64,000 nucleotides of DNA, from the NCBI GenBank assembly GCA_023525915.1, contig CP026659.1, forward strand, positions 1-64,000. Direction: 5' to 3'. A program made the position numbers and the translations under genes. Every line of letters starts with the position of its first letter. Within the stretch, counting starts at the first letter, position 1. The notes under the pieces are model-generated. The model worked only from the letters and a program-made list of their open reading frames with translations. It ran no database searches and had not been told where the DNA came from. The stretch comes from Acetispira formosa (nom. nud.). Lineage in GTDB: Bacteria > Desulfobacterota > Desulfarculia > Adiutricales > Adiutricaceae. Positions 52,134-60,879 of this stretch are shown here, one piece after another.

Positions 52134-54218
52134 TCACCTGGGACGTATAAGATTGTAGTGACGCCCGGTAAGAAGAAGTTGTATGCGGTGATCTCCTCGT
52201 TGAGAAGAGTGGTCAGGCGGTCCCGTAAGGAAAAACAGTTCGACGTGATATGAGTGCCCAATAACTTTTTGAATAATATCCTGAATCACCCTTTCTTCAT
52301 CTGTTCCAACCGCCACCCCCCGGTGAATATCTATTTTTATCTCAGAACTACCGGCATTATGTTCCTCAATAGCTGACAGAATTGCCGCCCTTTTGTTTCG
52401 CAGATTAAAATAAGCCAGGACACAGTTTATATAACAGAGCCATCCCCTGTCGCTGACAACATGAACGTTGACGCGTTCCTGAAAGTTGGCGCCTTCCAGT
52501 ACACTTGCCACTGAATCCATCATTACTTCTTCAACACCGACTTCACGCGACATGACCCACCGCCTCGGTGGCCTCTGTGGCCTCGGTGGCAAAGACGAAG
52601 AGGAAAAATCAACCTCTAATGAATCCGAAGGCTCTGAAGATGAAGAAGGCAGCCCGAGAATATGTTCATCTCGAAAGGCCACACCTCGCGGCAAAAGCGC
52701 TTGCGGGCGGAACAGATGCTTCAGTATAAGTAAAAGCAACGGATCGCCGTCAAGAGTAACCATTGCCATAGCCGCGTCCGGGTTAACTTGAAATATCCTC
52801 ATAATTTCAACTGCCGCCCTATAAGCCAGCCCGTCAATGATATCGCGGCCTACCAGCACATTTTGAAACAGCCTCTCCTGCCTTTGAAGAACCTTGGGCG
52901 GTTTGCTTTCGTCGGCATTCCGAAGATAGTATTCCTGATGCGACAACTCATCACCTAACATCATTGGATAAATAGCACTGGCTCCGGGCTCTTTTTTCAT
53001 CATAGCGCCCTCGGTTAATTTTAAACCACTAGCGGACATCTTTCCAGGGATAAATCTGCGCAGTAAATTCTTTTGACTGGGAGCGGGTGGACGAGTGGAC
53101 AGATTGGATGAAACGGCTCCATCATCAAAATAAATATCTGGAAACTCCCTTTGAGCGAAATCTGTCATCATCAGCCAGCCACTTTTCAGAAGACCTGATT
53201 CCATGATGGGGATAGAAACCCGCAGATTGGCGCCCTCTGAAAATCTAGTATTCCGCCCGGCGGCGCCGGGCGCTTCCAGAAAGAAAAAGACAAAGCCGCT
53301 GTTTCCCAGAACGTCGTCGTCAAATCCTTCCTGAGTATGGTGCTGGAACGAAGGCAAATCTCTCTGCAACATAGTTTTGGATTTAAGCTTATGTTCACTC
53401 CTTAGGGCCGCAAGCCGGTCAGCAGGGAAATAATGGCTGATAACGCAAGTTTGGAGAATGGCTTGGGCTCTCTTTATAAAACTGTGAAGATGCATGGAGA
53501 AGTTGGAAAGTTGTTTTTTTTTGTACGGCGTTGATAAAGCGGGAGAAAGTTCTTCTAAAGCTGTTTTTATATTTTTCTTTGATAAGCCGGTAAAATATTC
53601 TTTGGGACTTGTAAACATACTGGAAATACCGCCATATCTATCTTTAAATAAATCGTGTGTCCATAGCCTGCCCTCACGTATCATCTGATGATACGGAGCT
53701 TCATCATTTTTCGTTAATTCACTTAACCGGGCGGCTTGCGTTTTATCTAATTTTGCCTCTTTTGCTATCAAATCAAATAATTTCTTATGATTAGAATTTT
53801 TACTGTCCATCCTCCCGCTGAGGTGTAATAAAATACGATGAGCGTATTCCGCCTGCATAGATGGACGACCGTCGGCCAGATCATCATATTCTCTAATGAG
53901 GTCGACCACCCCCTCAATTTCCTCTGCCGCTGTTGTCAGACCAGCTTCCTCAATCTGTTCCGCGAGTGGCTTTTCGCCTTTTTTTTGGATTAAATTGACT
54001 GACGGAGGGGCACTCTGTTTTTTATTTTCCAAAAATGTCTTTTTATGAACAGGCGCTCCCGGCTTACTATTATCAGGAGCGAATTGGCTGACGCTGGCCT
54101 GATAATCCTTGAGGGCGGAGGGGACGGAACTGCCGTTTTTTTTAACGGATGTTTTGCCGGCAGACATCTCACTATCGTTTTGAAATGTATTTTTTTGATA
54201 ACTGAGCAAAGCTTTCAC
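52134..54218 (-). CDS. Large unrecognised protein with a possible C-terminal OTU-like cysteine-protease domain
   Basis: This 694-residue protein begins with a Ser/Lys/Pro-rich disordered stretch containing SVNLIQKKGE. A helical region follows (about 90-260). A central unit (about 275-370, GNSGFVFFFLEAP, SIPIMESGLLKSGWLMMTDF) is of unknown fold. The last about 110 residues show VSDRGWLCYINCVLAYFN and end LLLTGRHYNLIRPR; a Cys following D-R-G and a final G-x-HYNL are what OTU-like deubiquitinase or toxin domains present. There is no secretion signal. The start is GTG at 54218 with a weak ribosome-binding site; an ATG at codon 18 is an alternative. It could be an injected effector, but no injection apparatus is linked. 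Confidence 0.6.
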   Translation of the reverse strand: MKALLSYQKNTFQNDSEMSAGKTSVKKNGSSVPSALKDYQASVSQFAPDNSKPGAPVHKKTFLENKKQSAPPSVNLIQKKGEKPLAEQIEEAGLTTAAEEIEGVVDLIREYDDLADGRPSMQAEYAHRILLHLSGRMDSKNSNHKKLFDLIAKEAKLDKTQAARLSELTKNDEAPYHQMIREGRLWTHDLFKDRYGGISSMFTSPKEYFTGLSKKNIKTALEELSPALSTPYKKKQLSNFSMHLHSFIKRAQAILQTCVISHYFPADRLAALRSEHKLKSKTMLQRDLPSFQHHTQEGFDDDVLGNSGFVFFFLEAPGAAGRNTRFSEGANLRVSIPIMESGLLKSGWLMMTDFAQREFPDIYFDDGAVSSNLSTRPPAPSQKNLLRRFIPGKMSASGLKLTEGAMMKKEPGASAIYPMMLGDELSHQEYYLRNADESKPPKVLQRQERLFQNVLVGRDIIDGLAYRAAVEIMRIFQVNPDAAMAMVTLDGDPLLLLILKHLFRPQALLPRGVAFRDEHILGLPSSSSEPSDSLEVDFSSSSLPPRPQRPPRRWVMSREVGVEEVMMDSVASVLEGANFQERVNVHVVSDRGWLCYINCVLAYFNLRNKRAAILSAIEEHNAGSSEIKIDIHRGVAVGTDEERVIQDIIQKVIGHSYHVELFFLTGPPDHSSQRGDHRIQLLLTGRHYNLIRPR

Positions 54219-54354
54219 CTGAAGGCCCGGTAAAATTCTACCGGATGACCGGATACGTTGCTGTCATTTCCATTCCACAACATTTTAACATAACCCGCCC
54301 TGTAAAATAAAAAAAGCCGCCTTGATGACTCTGAGGCGGAGCACACACGCGAAC

Positions 54355-54400
54355 AAAAAAAAACGGCGGCCGCCCTGGCGCATTTGGGCGGCCGCCGTTA
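54355..54400 (-). terminator. Terminator of autotransporter 4
   Basis: A 14-bp GC-rich stem (AACGGCGGCCGCCC and complement) is followed on the minus strand by a run of T. It lies about 60 bases beyond the stop at 54460. Confidence 0.8.
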
Positions 54401-54459
54401 TGAGTTCCAATACCTTTTATACCCCGGCGGGGCGTCGTTCAACACCCCGCCTCAAGGCA

Positions 54460-57400
54460 TCAGAACTCATACCTGAAGGTCAGGTTTACGTTGTGGCTCT
54501 GGCTTTTGGAGCCTAAGAGCGCGTCATAATCAAGAACCACACTGGCTCCGTCACTCGGGGCCACTTTCAGGCTCACACCCAGATTGGCCATGCTGCGGTC
54601 ATACTCCGCACCCTTGATGGTGAAGGGAGCGTTCGGGGCCGCACGGAAGGAAGCTTTGGTATCCACATCCGTGTCGCCCGCGTTACCGACATAGTACAGA
54701 CGGCCGACCACGGAGGCCGTTTCGCTGGTCCAGCCGATGTCGGTGCCGACCTTGAACAGGTGCAGGTCGAAATCGGTCTCTTCCACTTCCTGGGCCAGGC
54801 TGTATTTGGCGGCGGCGCTGGATTTTTCGCGGTAAGCGTCCAGCTCGGTCCCCACATAGGTGTAGCCTATGCCGGGGCGCAGGTGCCAGTCACCCTCAAA
54901 GTTGAAGATCTTGTTCAATTCAAGGGCCGCCGAGACGGTGTTGCCGTCGAAGGAGGATTTGATTTTCTGATTGTAGTCGGTCAGGCCAAGGCGCACGTCA
55001 CGATCAGCGTCGAAGGACTGCCAGCCGTAGGCCGCACCCAGATTGAGGGTGAAACCGGCCGGAAGGGTGGCCTGAGCATAGAGGCCGACCTGCATGTCGT
55101 CGGAATCGATGTCCTGATAATCGCCGTCCAGCTCGCCGCCGGTGTAGCCCGCGAAGAGACCGGCCCGGAAGGAATCGGTGAACTGATAATCCAGGCCCAT
55201 GGTGACCCCGGCGGTCTTGACGTCGAAACCGCCGTAGCCCTGGGAATAATCATCGTCAACGGAGGTGTAGCTGAAGCTGGGGGTGAGCCAGAGGCCCCAG
55301 TTTTCGCTCTCGCCCGCCGAGTTGGCGATTCTGTGATCGGCGGTCGGGTGGACGGAATTGAAAGCGGCCATAATGTTATTCATGCCGCTGGTGGCCAGCA
55401 TGTGCACGGCGCTCAGGGTGTTGCCCATGGCCATGACCAGCTCTTTGTGGCCCTGCCCACGGTTGGGGGTTACGCCCTCGACCAGCTTCGAGCCGTCGCC
55501 GAAGAGGCCGTTGCCGAAGTAATCGGCCAGGGCGATATGGTTGCCCCACAGAAGCGCGTTGACGTAACCTTTGCCGTAGGAGGGGGTGTTGTTGATGGCC
55601 GAGCCGGTCCCCTGGCCGTTGAGGCTGGTGAACAGGCCGGTGTCTTTGTCATAATAGCCCGCATCGGTGGTGATGCCGTGATAGGCGGTGCCGGTATATT
55701 CGAAGTTCTCGCGCATGGCGGCCAATTCCGCTTCCGAGACTCCGTTCGTTGCCCCCGCGCCGAGGCCGACAAGCTGGAATATGCCATTGGTCAGATTGCC
55801 GTCCGCATCTTTGGCCAGGCTGAAATAGGTGCCTGCGGCCACGGTGCTGCCGGCCGAATCGTTGCCGAGAACAAGGGCGGTTTTGCCGTCCAGAGCGGTG
55901 GCGTCGACGATGACGGCCGGATTGGTTTCCGAAGAAAGGCCCGCGCCCATAGTCAGAACGCCGTTGACGGTGGCCTGTTCGTTGAGGTGCAGGAGGCCAT
56001 CGGCGCCGCCGCTGAGGTAGAAGCCGCTGCGGTCGGCGCGGTCGGCGGCGGAGGGCGTTTGGCCCAGGGTCAGGTTGGAATTGAAGGTGGTCAGGCCGTT
56101 GACGGTCAACTGATCGGCCTCCAGGTAATCAAAACCGTCAGCGAAATCGATAGTGGTCTTGCCCAGATCACCCGTCACCAGGGAGGCTATCTTTCCGAAG
56201 CCGGTATCCAAATCATTGGCGCTGGAATCCTTGGTGAAATCGAATTTAAGCGTGTTGTCCAGGTGCACCGTCGAATCGCCGGTATCCAGCTTCCGGCCCG
56301 CGATCTCAATCGTGCTCAGCGCCTGAGCGCCGTTGGCGGTCGTCAGGCCGGTGAAATAGACTCCGTCGGCGGCCTGAAGGTCATAGTTGCTGGCGGCGTC
56401 GATGAAGGTATTGCCGATGAACTGGGCTCCGCCCTGAGTGGTGGCCTTGATGTCCAGACCCTGGTTAAAGTTGATGAATTCATCAGCATCCAGGGCGGCG
56501 AAAACCATCTTGCCGCTGCCGGTGAAATTGCTGTCACTGAGGAGGAAGTTGTTTTGGACATCAATCTCGTTGCCCCTGATGACCACGTCATTATCGCCGA
56601 TGACGATGTTATCGGGTTGTTTGACCAGCTCGAAGCTGTCGATCAAAGAGCTGTCCAGGATGCTGTCGCCGCCGTAGCTGGAATTCAGGGTCAGTTCCCG
56701 CAGAGCGAAAATTCCGTTTTCGCCGTTGGGGCCGCCTAGGATTTTGCCATTATCGGTCAGCACCAGGGCGGTGTCGCGCACTTCAAGATAATCGCCCTTT
56801 AACTGTTCCCCGACAAAGAACTGGCTCTCGCCGCCTTTGCCGTCGCCGGCCAGGACGTTGCGCTCGCCGTTGCCGCTGGTCCCTCTAAAAGTTATATCGC
56901 CGCTGCCGTTGATGGTGGCTCCATCAAGAGTGTCAAGTACAAGCGCCAGGGCGTTGCCGCCAGGTCCACTTTGGCCGGTGGTATGGTTGACGGCCGTGAT
57001 GTAGCCTTTAACAGATAAACCTGTGTCCTGTTCGAAGTTGCTGCCGTTAAACACGGTGACTGTGGTGCCCGTAGCCGCGTCAGCGCCGCCGTACAAACCA
57101 TTCTCAAGCCCCACAGTGACGCCGCCTTTGTCCTCCGCCGCCCCCACGGTCAGTTCGGTGGCTTCGGTCTGGGTGGTGGAGCCGAGGTCATTCTTGATCA
57201 GGGCGTTATCTTGGGTCGCGTCATCATTACCTTTGATGACGTTGCCGCTGCCGGTGACGTCAGCGACTTCAACATAGGTGTCAGCGATGATCGTGCCGCC
57301 GTCCAGCGCCCTGATGCCGACATATCTAGCCGTGACTTCCGCATTGCCCGTGATGCTGCCGATGGTGAAGTCCTGGACTAAGTCAGCGTCGTTAGTGCCC

Positions 57401-59054
57401 CCCAGGCTGTTTTTGGTGATGTTGTTCTGAAGGGTGACTTTGCCGCCGGTGACGTCGCCCAGATAGATCTGCCCGCCATCGTAATTGGCGATCTCCACAT
57501 AACCTTCGGTGATGTTGGTCATTCCAAAGTTTAACACGTTGAAGATATTGTTGACGCCGGTTTTATCACCGACAATGATGCTGGTTTTGTTTTCCTCGGT
57601 CGCGCCGCCGACGATGGTGGAAGTGCCACTGCCCGGACCGCCGCTCGGCATGGCGGTAATTTCGAGGCCCTGGGCCGCGCCAATGGTCAGATTGGTGGGG
57701 CCGTCGGTCGCGCCTATTACCGTGTCAAGCAAGGCCAGTTCGTCATTGGTAGAGCCGCCGCTGACAGCCGTGTTTTTGCCGTCAATGTTGCTGTTGCCCT
57801 TGATGACGGCCGGTTTGCCGTCGTTTGATATCAGGGCTTCGCCGTCGACGATCAGATTGCCGCTGTCCAGCCCGGCCAAAGAGGCGTAATAGGCCGTGAC
57901 GGTCGCGCCGCCGCTGACCACTCCGGCGGTGAGGGCGGCGGGGTCGGCGGGTGAGCTATTGTTGGTCAGCGTAACTTTGCCGCCGGTGATGTCGCCCAGC
58001 GCGGCTGAAGCGTTGTTGCTGCCGACGGTGACCTTGATAGTGTATGTGCCGCTATTGATGGTCTTGCCGTCGACCTGGGTCAGTTTGGCATTATCATCAA
58101 CAGTTATGCCGCTTGCACCGACAATGTCGCCGACTTTCACACCCGCGCCCCCGGAATTCGCCTCAACTTTTAAGGTGGTGACCCAGTTTGTGTGGCCGAT
58201 CTGACCGAGGGTGAAGAGATTGTCTTTGCCGGCACTATTTTCATTTTTAACGGTCACCTTGCCTACGAGGGTGGAATTCTCGGCATTCAGGCTGGAATCA
58301 TTCTTAACGGTGATTGTGGTTGCGTAGCCGGCATTGTCGCCACTGATGACAGCGCCTTTGGCGGTGGTGACGTCGATTTTGTCCGTAGGCGTCGTTCCGC
58401 CGATGGTCAGATTGGTGGCGCTGGTCTGGCTACTGCTGCCGATTACGTTGATCACGGCCTTATCAGCCGTGGCGCCGCCGCCTTTGATGGTGGTGGTGCC
58501 CAGAACGCCTTTAGCGGTGAAAGAGCCGGTGACGGTTATGTCGGCGTCTTCCAGACCGCCGAGATTGACGGCCGCCGCGCCCTGGTTGTTGCTGACAATA
58601 ACTGTGCCCTCGGTTGTTCTGCCGACTTCGAAGGTGCCGCCCGTCATATTATTTGAGATGGTCAGGTTGCTGCCCGCGTCCACAATCAGAGCGGCCGCCT
58701 CAACGGCCGCTCCTTTGTTGGTCAGCTTGGCATTGATACCGCTGCCGGTCACGCTCAGAGCACTGCTGATTCTGGCGGGAATGTTCTTCTCACCATCGGC
58801 GTCGACCACCACTTCGTTGCTGGTGGTGAATTCAAGGCTGTTGATCGCGTAAAGAAGGCTCTCCCCCACATCCCAGGTGACCGAATTGGCGCCGTTTATT
58901 TTCACATCATCCTTATTGGTAACATTGCTGTCACTGAAAGTTCCGTTAGCGCTGGTGCCGATTGTGATGGTATCAGCGAAAGCGGCGGAGGGGCCGCCAA
59001 AAGGCTGAGGTAGCGCAGACGGCGCTGCCTGGTCTTGTTTCTTGGTTTAGACAT
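54460..59054 (-). pseudogene. Autotransporter 4 (type Va, about 1530 aa), frameshifted within the signal peptide
   Basis: From 58905 down the frame encodes 1481 residues: a long passenger of Asn/Thr/Gly/Val repeats (TIKGGGATADKAVINVIGSS) and a canonical barrel from NWGLWLTPSFSYTSVDDDY ending LTFRYEF. The proper start, with AACAAGGAGA, is the ATG at 59054 (MSKPRNKTRQRRLRYLSLL), but that frame stops at 58902. The passenger frame continues upstream as GGPSAAFADTITIGTSANGT, clearly the signal-peptide end, and has no start codon before a stop. The two must be joined near 58992-59003 by one lost base (or the equivalent). The gene is off as written, through mutation, phase variation or assembly error. 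Its signal differs from the other four autotransporters. Confidence 0.8.
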
Positions 59055-59483
59055 GTTGTTCTCCTTGTTGAAGGTCCGCGTTATTGCGGTTGGTAAGGCC
59101 AAGTATTTGACTATAAATAAAAAGATTTTTTCAGATAGGATGAGAAATATAAAGGCAATTTATCTATTAAAATAATTAAATTTGTATATAGCGGCGGCAA
59201 TAAAGGCTTTTTCCCGCAAAATTTTATACGGAGGGTGGAAAAAGCCCGGCCCAACATGACCGAAGCTGAAAGGTCAGGCATATTTGGGAGGGTTTTGCGG
59301 CTCGAATCAATATTTCTCATAAAACTCAAAAAAGGCCCTAAGGCTAAGATTTATTTAACTATAACAGACCCCCCGCACCTCAACGACACCAAGTGGACAG
59401 CAAAAGAACACCACAGGTAAAATATTTTTCACTGATGGAACAAGGGGGAGGCGGCCGCCTGGAGCGGCGGTTTGATTGAGCTG

Positions 59484-59567
59484 AAAAAGCCATGAAAAGC
59501 ATCGCGCTTTTCATGGCTTTTTTTAAAAAACAGCCGCACGGCGGGCTGAACCGTGCGGCTGTTTTTT
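59484..59567. terminator. Two adjacent terminator hairpins
   Basis: Hairpin 1 (59484-59524: AAAGCCATGAAAAGC stem, T run) and hairpin 2 (59526-59567: AACAGCCGCACGG stem, T run) stand back to back. The same stems recur elsewhere: hairpin 1 resembles 49553-49594 and 63689-63723, and the start of hairpin 2 recurs at the very end of the window (63984-64000). No gene lies upstream on the + strand, so they look like displaced 3' ends. Confidence 0.6.
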
Positions 59568-59568
59568 T

Positions 59569-59642
59569 CCGGTTCTGTTCGCTCCAAGTGTACGCAAACG
59601 CACAACAGCAAGGAGAAATGAGGAAGGATGGAACAGAGCCGG
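59569..59642 (+). ncRNA. Orphan autotransporter-leader hairpin, copy 3
   Basis: Two 17-base arms (CCGGTTCTGTTCGCTCC and GGATGGAACAGAGCCGG) pair at 14 positions, plus one G-U on the + strand. They enclose a loop with GCACAACAGCAAGGAGAAATG, given here as GCACAACAGC and AAGGAGAAATG. The ATG starts no autotransporter; the frame is short (MRKDGTEPEF...). It follows the terminator pair and precedes repeat R3. Confidence 0.45.
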
Positions 59643-59647
59643 AATTT

Positions 59648-59706
59648 TTACCGGCGCACGGTCAACCGGCCGTAAACAGGCGGCGGACAGTGCGTGACAA
59701 TATACC
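59648..59706 (+). repeat. Dispersed intergenic repeat R3, copy 2
   Basis: TTACCGGCGCACGGTCAACC is followed by CGGACAGTGCGTGACAATAT. Its right half merges into the direct repeat that flanks the BrnT/BrnA module. Confidence 0.7.
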
Positions 59707-59837
59707 AAGCGTGTGGCCGCCGTGAGCGGGGAATTGTTTTTGTCCCGGCTCCGTTCCGGGGGTCTTTAGTCACGGAGCCGGGACAAAAACAATTCCCCGC
59801 TCACGGCTACTGCTGGGGCCAAATCAGCTTTCCCGCC
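59684..59837 (+). repeat. Left direct repeat flanking the BrnT/BrnA module
   Basis: About 150 bases here recur at 60546-60704, nearly identical except for a five-base AATAA insertion in the right copy. Each contains one conserved-loop hairpin and ends TCAGCTTTCCCGCC. Recombination between them would remove the toxin-antitoxin module. Confidence 0.85.
59719..59807 (+). repeat. Conserved-loop hairpin, copy C
   Basis: A perfect 35-bp stem (59719-59753 with 59773-59807) holds the invariant loop TTCCGGGGGTCTTTAGTCA. The stem has GAATTGTTTTTGTCCCGG, differing from copy B at one inner pair (with the partner base also changed) and in the outer part. Confidence 0.85.
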
Positions 59838-59863
59838 CCACGAGCCGCCCCCACAACCTACAG

Positions 59864-59956
59864 CCGAGGGGGCGGCGCTCTTAATACGATGATGGCCGCC
59901 ATAACCCTCAATCAGGGAAACCCTAACCCAGACATAGCCCCGTGCGGGCCACGCAC
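59864..59956 (+). repeat. Dispersed intergenic repeat R1, copy e
   Basis: GGGGGCGGCGCTCTTAATAC is followed by ATGATGGCCGCCATAACCCT and ends GTGCGGGCCACGCAC. It lies 59 bases upstream of the toxin gene start. Confidence 0.75.
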
Positions 59957-60014
59957 AATATTGACAAGTCAATACAGTGTAAATATAATATATTTACGGA
60001 AGAGGAGCGTTTGC

Positions 60015-60296
60015 ATGTATTTTGTCTGGGACGAATTAAAAGCTTCCATCAATCTAAAAAAACATAAAGTCTCCTTTGGGGAGGCTCAAACCGCGTTCGA
60101 CGATCCAGAGGCGTTAAGAATTTTCGACCCGGATCATTCTGAAGAGGAAGAACGGTTTTTGCTATTGGGGCTAAGTTCAAGTCTCCGTATGTTGGTAGTC
60201 TGTCACTGTTACAGGGAGAGCGACGAGCGAATCAGAATTTTTTCCGCCCGCAAAGCAACCAAGACAGAATCTTTGGCATATGAAAGGAGAAAATAA
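60015..60296 (+). CDS. brnT: BrnT-family toxin
   Basis: The 93-residue protein matches BrnT, an RNase toxin with a RelE-like fold: MYFVWDELKASINLKKHKVS, FGEAQTAFDDPEALRIFDPD, EERFLLLGLSSSLRMLVVCH and RIRIFSARKATKTESLAYE. The ATG at 60015 with AGAGGAG upstream is used; the open frame continues further upstream without family sequence. The antitoxin gene starts two bases after its stop, the toxin-first order normal for this family. Confidence 0.92.
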   Translation: MYFVWDELKASINLKKHKVSFGEAQTAFDDPEALRIFDPDHSEEEERFLLLGLSSSLRMLVVCHCYRESDERIRIFSARKATKTESLAYERRK

Positions 60297-60298
60297 CC

Positions 60299-60523
60299 AT
60301 GCGTGACGAATATGATTTTTCCAACGGCATAAAAAATCCATATATGAAACAGGCTAAAACCACCATCACCATTCGCCTGGATAAAGCTACGGTGGAATAT
60401 TTCAAAAATTTAGCCGAACAGGTAAATATGCCTTACCAGACCTTAATCAACTCTTACCTGGCGGATTGTGCCGCCAAAAAGAAAAAGCCTGAACTTGTTT
60501 GGAATTTCGAATGCGGCGAATAA
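60299..60523 (+). CDS. brnA: BrnA-family antitoxin
   Basis: The 74-residue protein is the BrnA partner: MRDEYDFSNGIKNPYMKQAK, then a ribbon-helix-helix region TTITIRLDKATVEYFKNLAE, and MPYQTLINSYLADCAAKKKK. It should neutralise BrnT and repress the operon. GGAG lies in the end of brnT just upstream. The pair lies between near-identical 150-base direct repeats. Confidence 0.92.
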   Translation: MRDEYDFSNGIKNPYMKQAKTTITIRLDKATVEYFKNLAEQVNMPYQTLINSYLADCAAKKKKPELVWNFECGE

Positions 60524-60570
60524 TTGCCCCGCACCGGAGCATGCCGCCGACAGTGCGTGACAATATACCA
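60524..60570 (+). repeat. Dispersed intergenic repeat R3, copy 3 (partial)
   Basis: Only the right half is well kept (GCCGACAGTGCGTGACAATA); the left half is degenerate. It runs into the right direct repeat. Confidence 0.55.
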
Positions 60571-60704
60571 AATAAGCGTGTGGCCGCCGTGAGCGGGGAA
60601 TTGTTTTTGTCCCGGCTCCGTTCCGGGGGTCTTTAGTCACGGAGCCGGGACAAAAACAATTCCCCGCTCACGGCTACTGCTGGGGCCAAATCAGCTTTCC
60701 CGCC
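60546..60704 (+). repeat. Right direct repeat flanking the BrnT/BrnA module
   Basis: This is the partner of 59684-59837, including an identical conserved-loop hairpin (copy D). The near identity of non-coding DNA points to recent duplication or gene conversion. Confidence 0.85.
60586..60674 (+). repeat. Conserved-loop hairpin, copy D
   Basis: A perfect 35-bp stem (60586-60620 with 60640-60674) and the invariant 19-base loop are identical to copy C. Confidence 0.85.
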
Positions 60705-60728
60705 GCGCCACAAACGGCCGATCAGGTA

Positions 60729-60815
60729 GCCGCCCTGGAGAAATGTTTTTGCCCGGCGGCGGTGACTAAAGACCCCCGGAACCGCCGCCGGGCAAAAACA
60801 TTTCTCCAGGGCGGC
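60729..60815 (-). repeat. Conserved-loop hairpin, copy E (inverted)
   Basis: A perfect 34-bp stem (60729-60762 with 60782-60815) holds the loop in reverse complement (TGACTAAAGACCCCCGGAA). Its inner stem matches copy A (AAATGTTTTTGCCCGGCGG), but its outer stem is different (CCGCCCTGG). It lies 65 bases beyond the stop of autotransporter 5. Confidence 0.85.
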
Positions 60816-60879
60816 GGCCAAACGCTGCTCCAAATAATTGCACCGCACTGAAGCGCGCTTCAGTGCGGTGCCGCTCACA

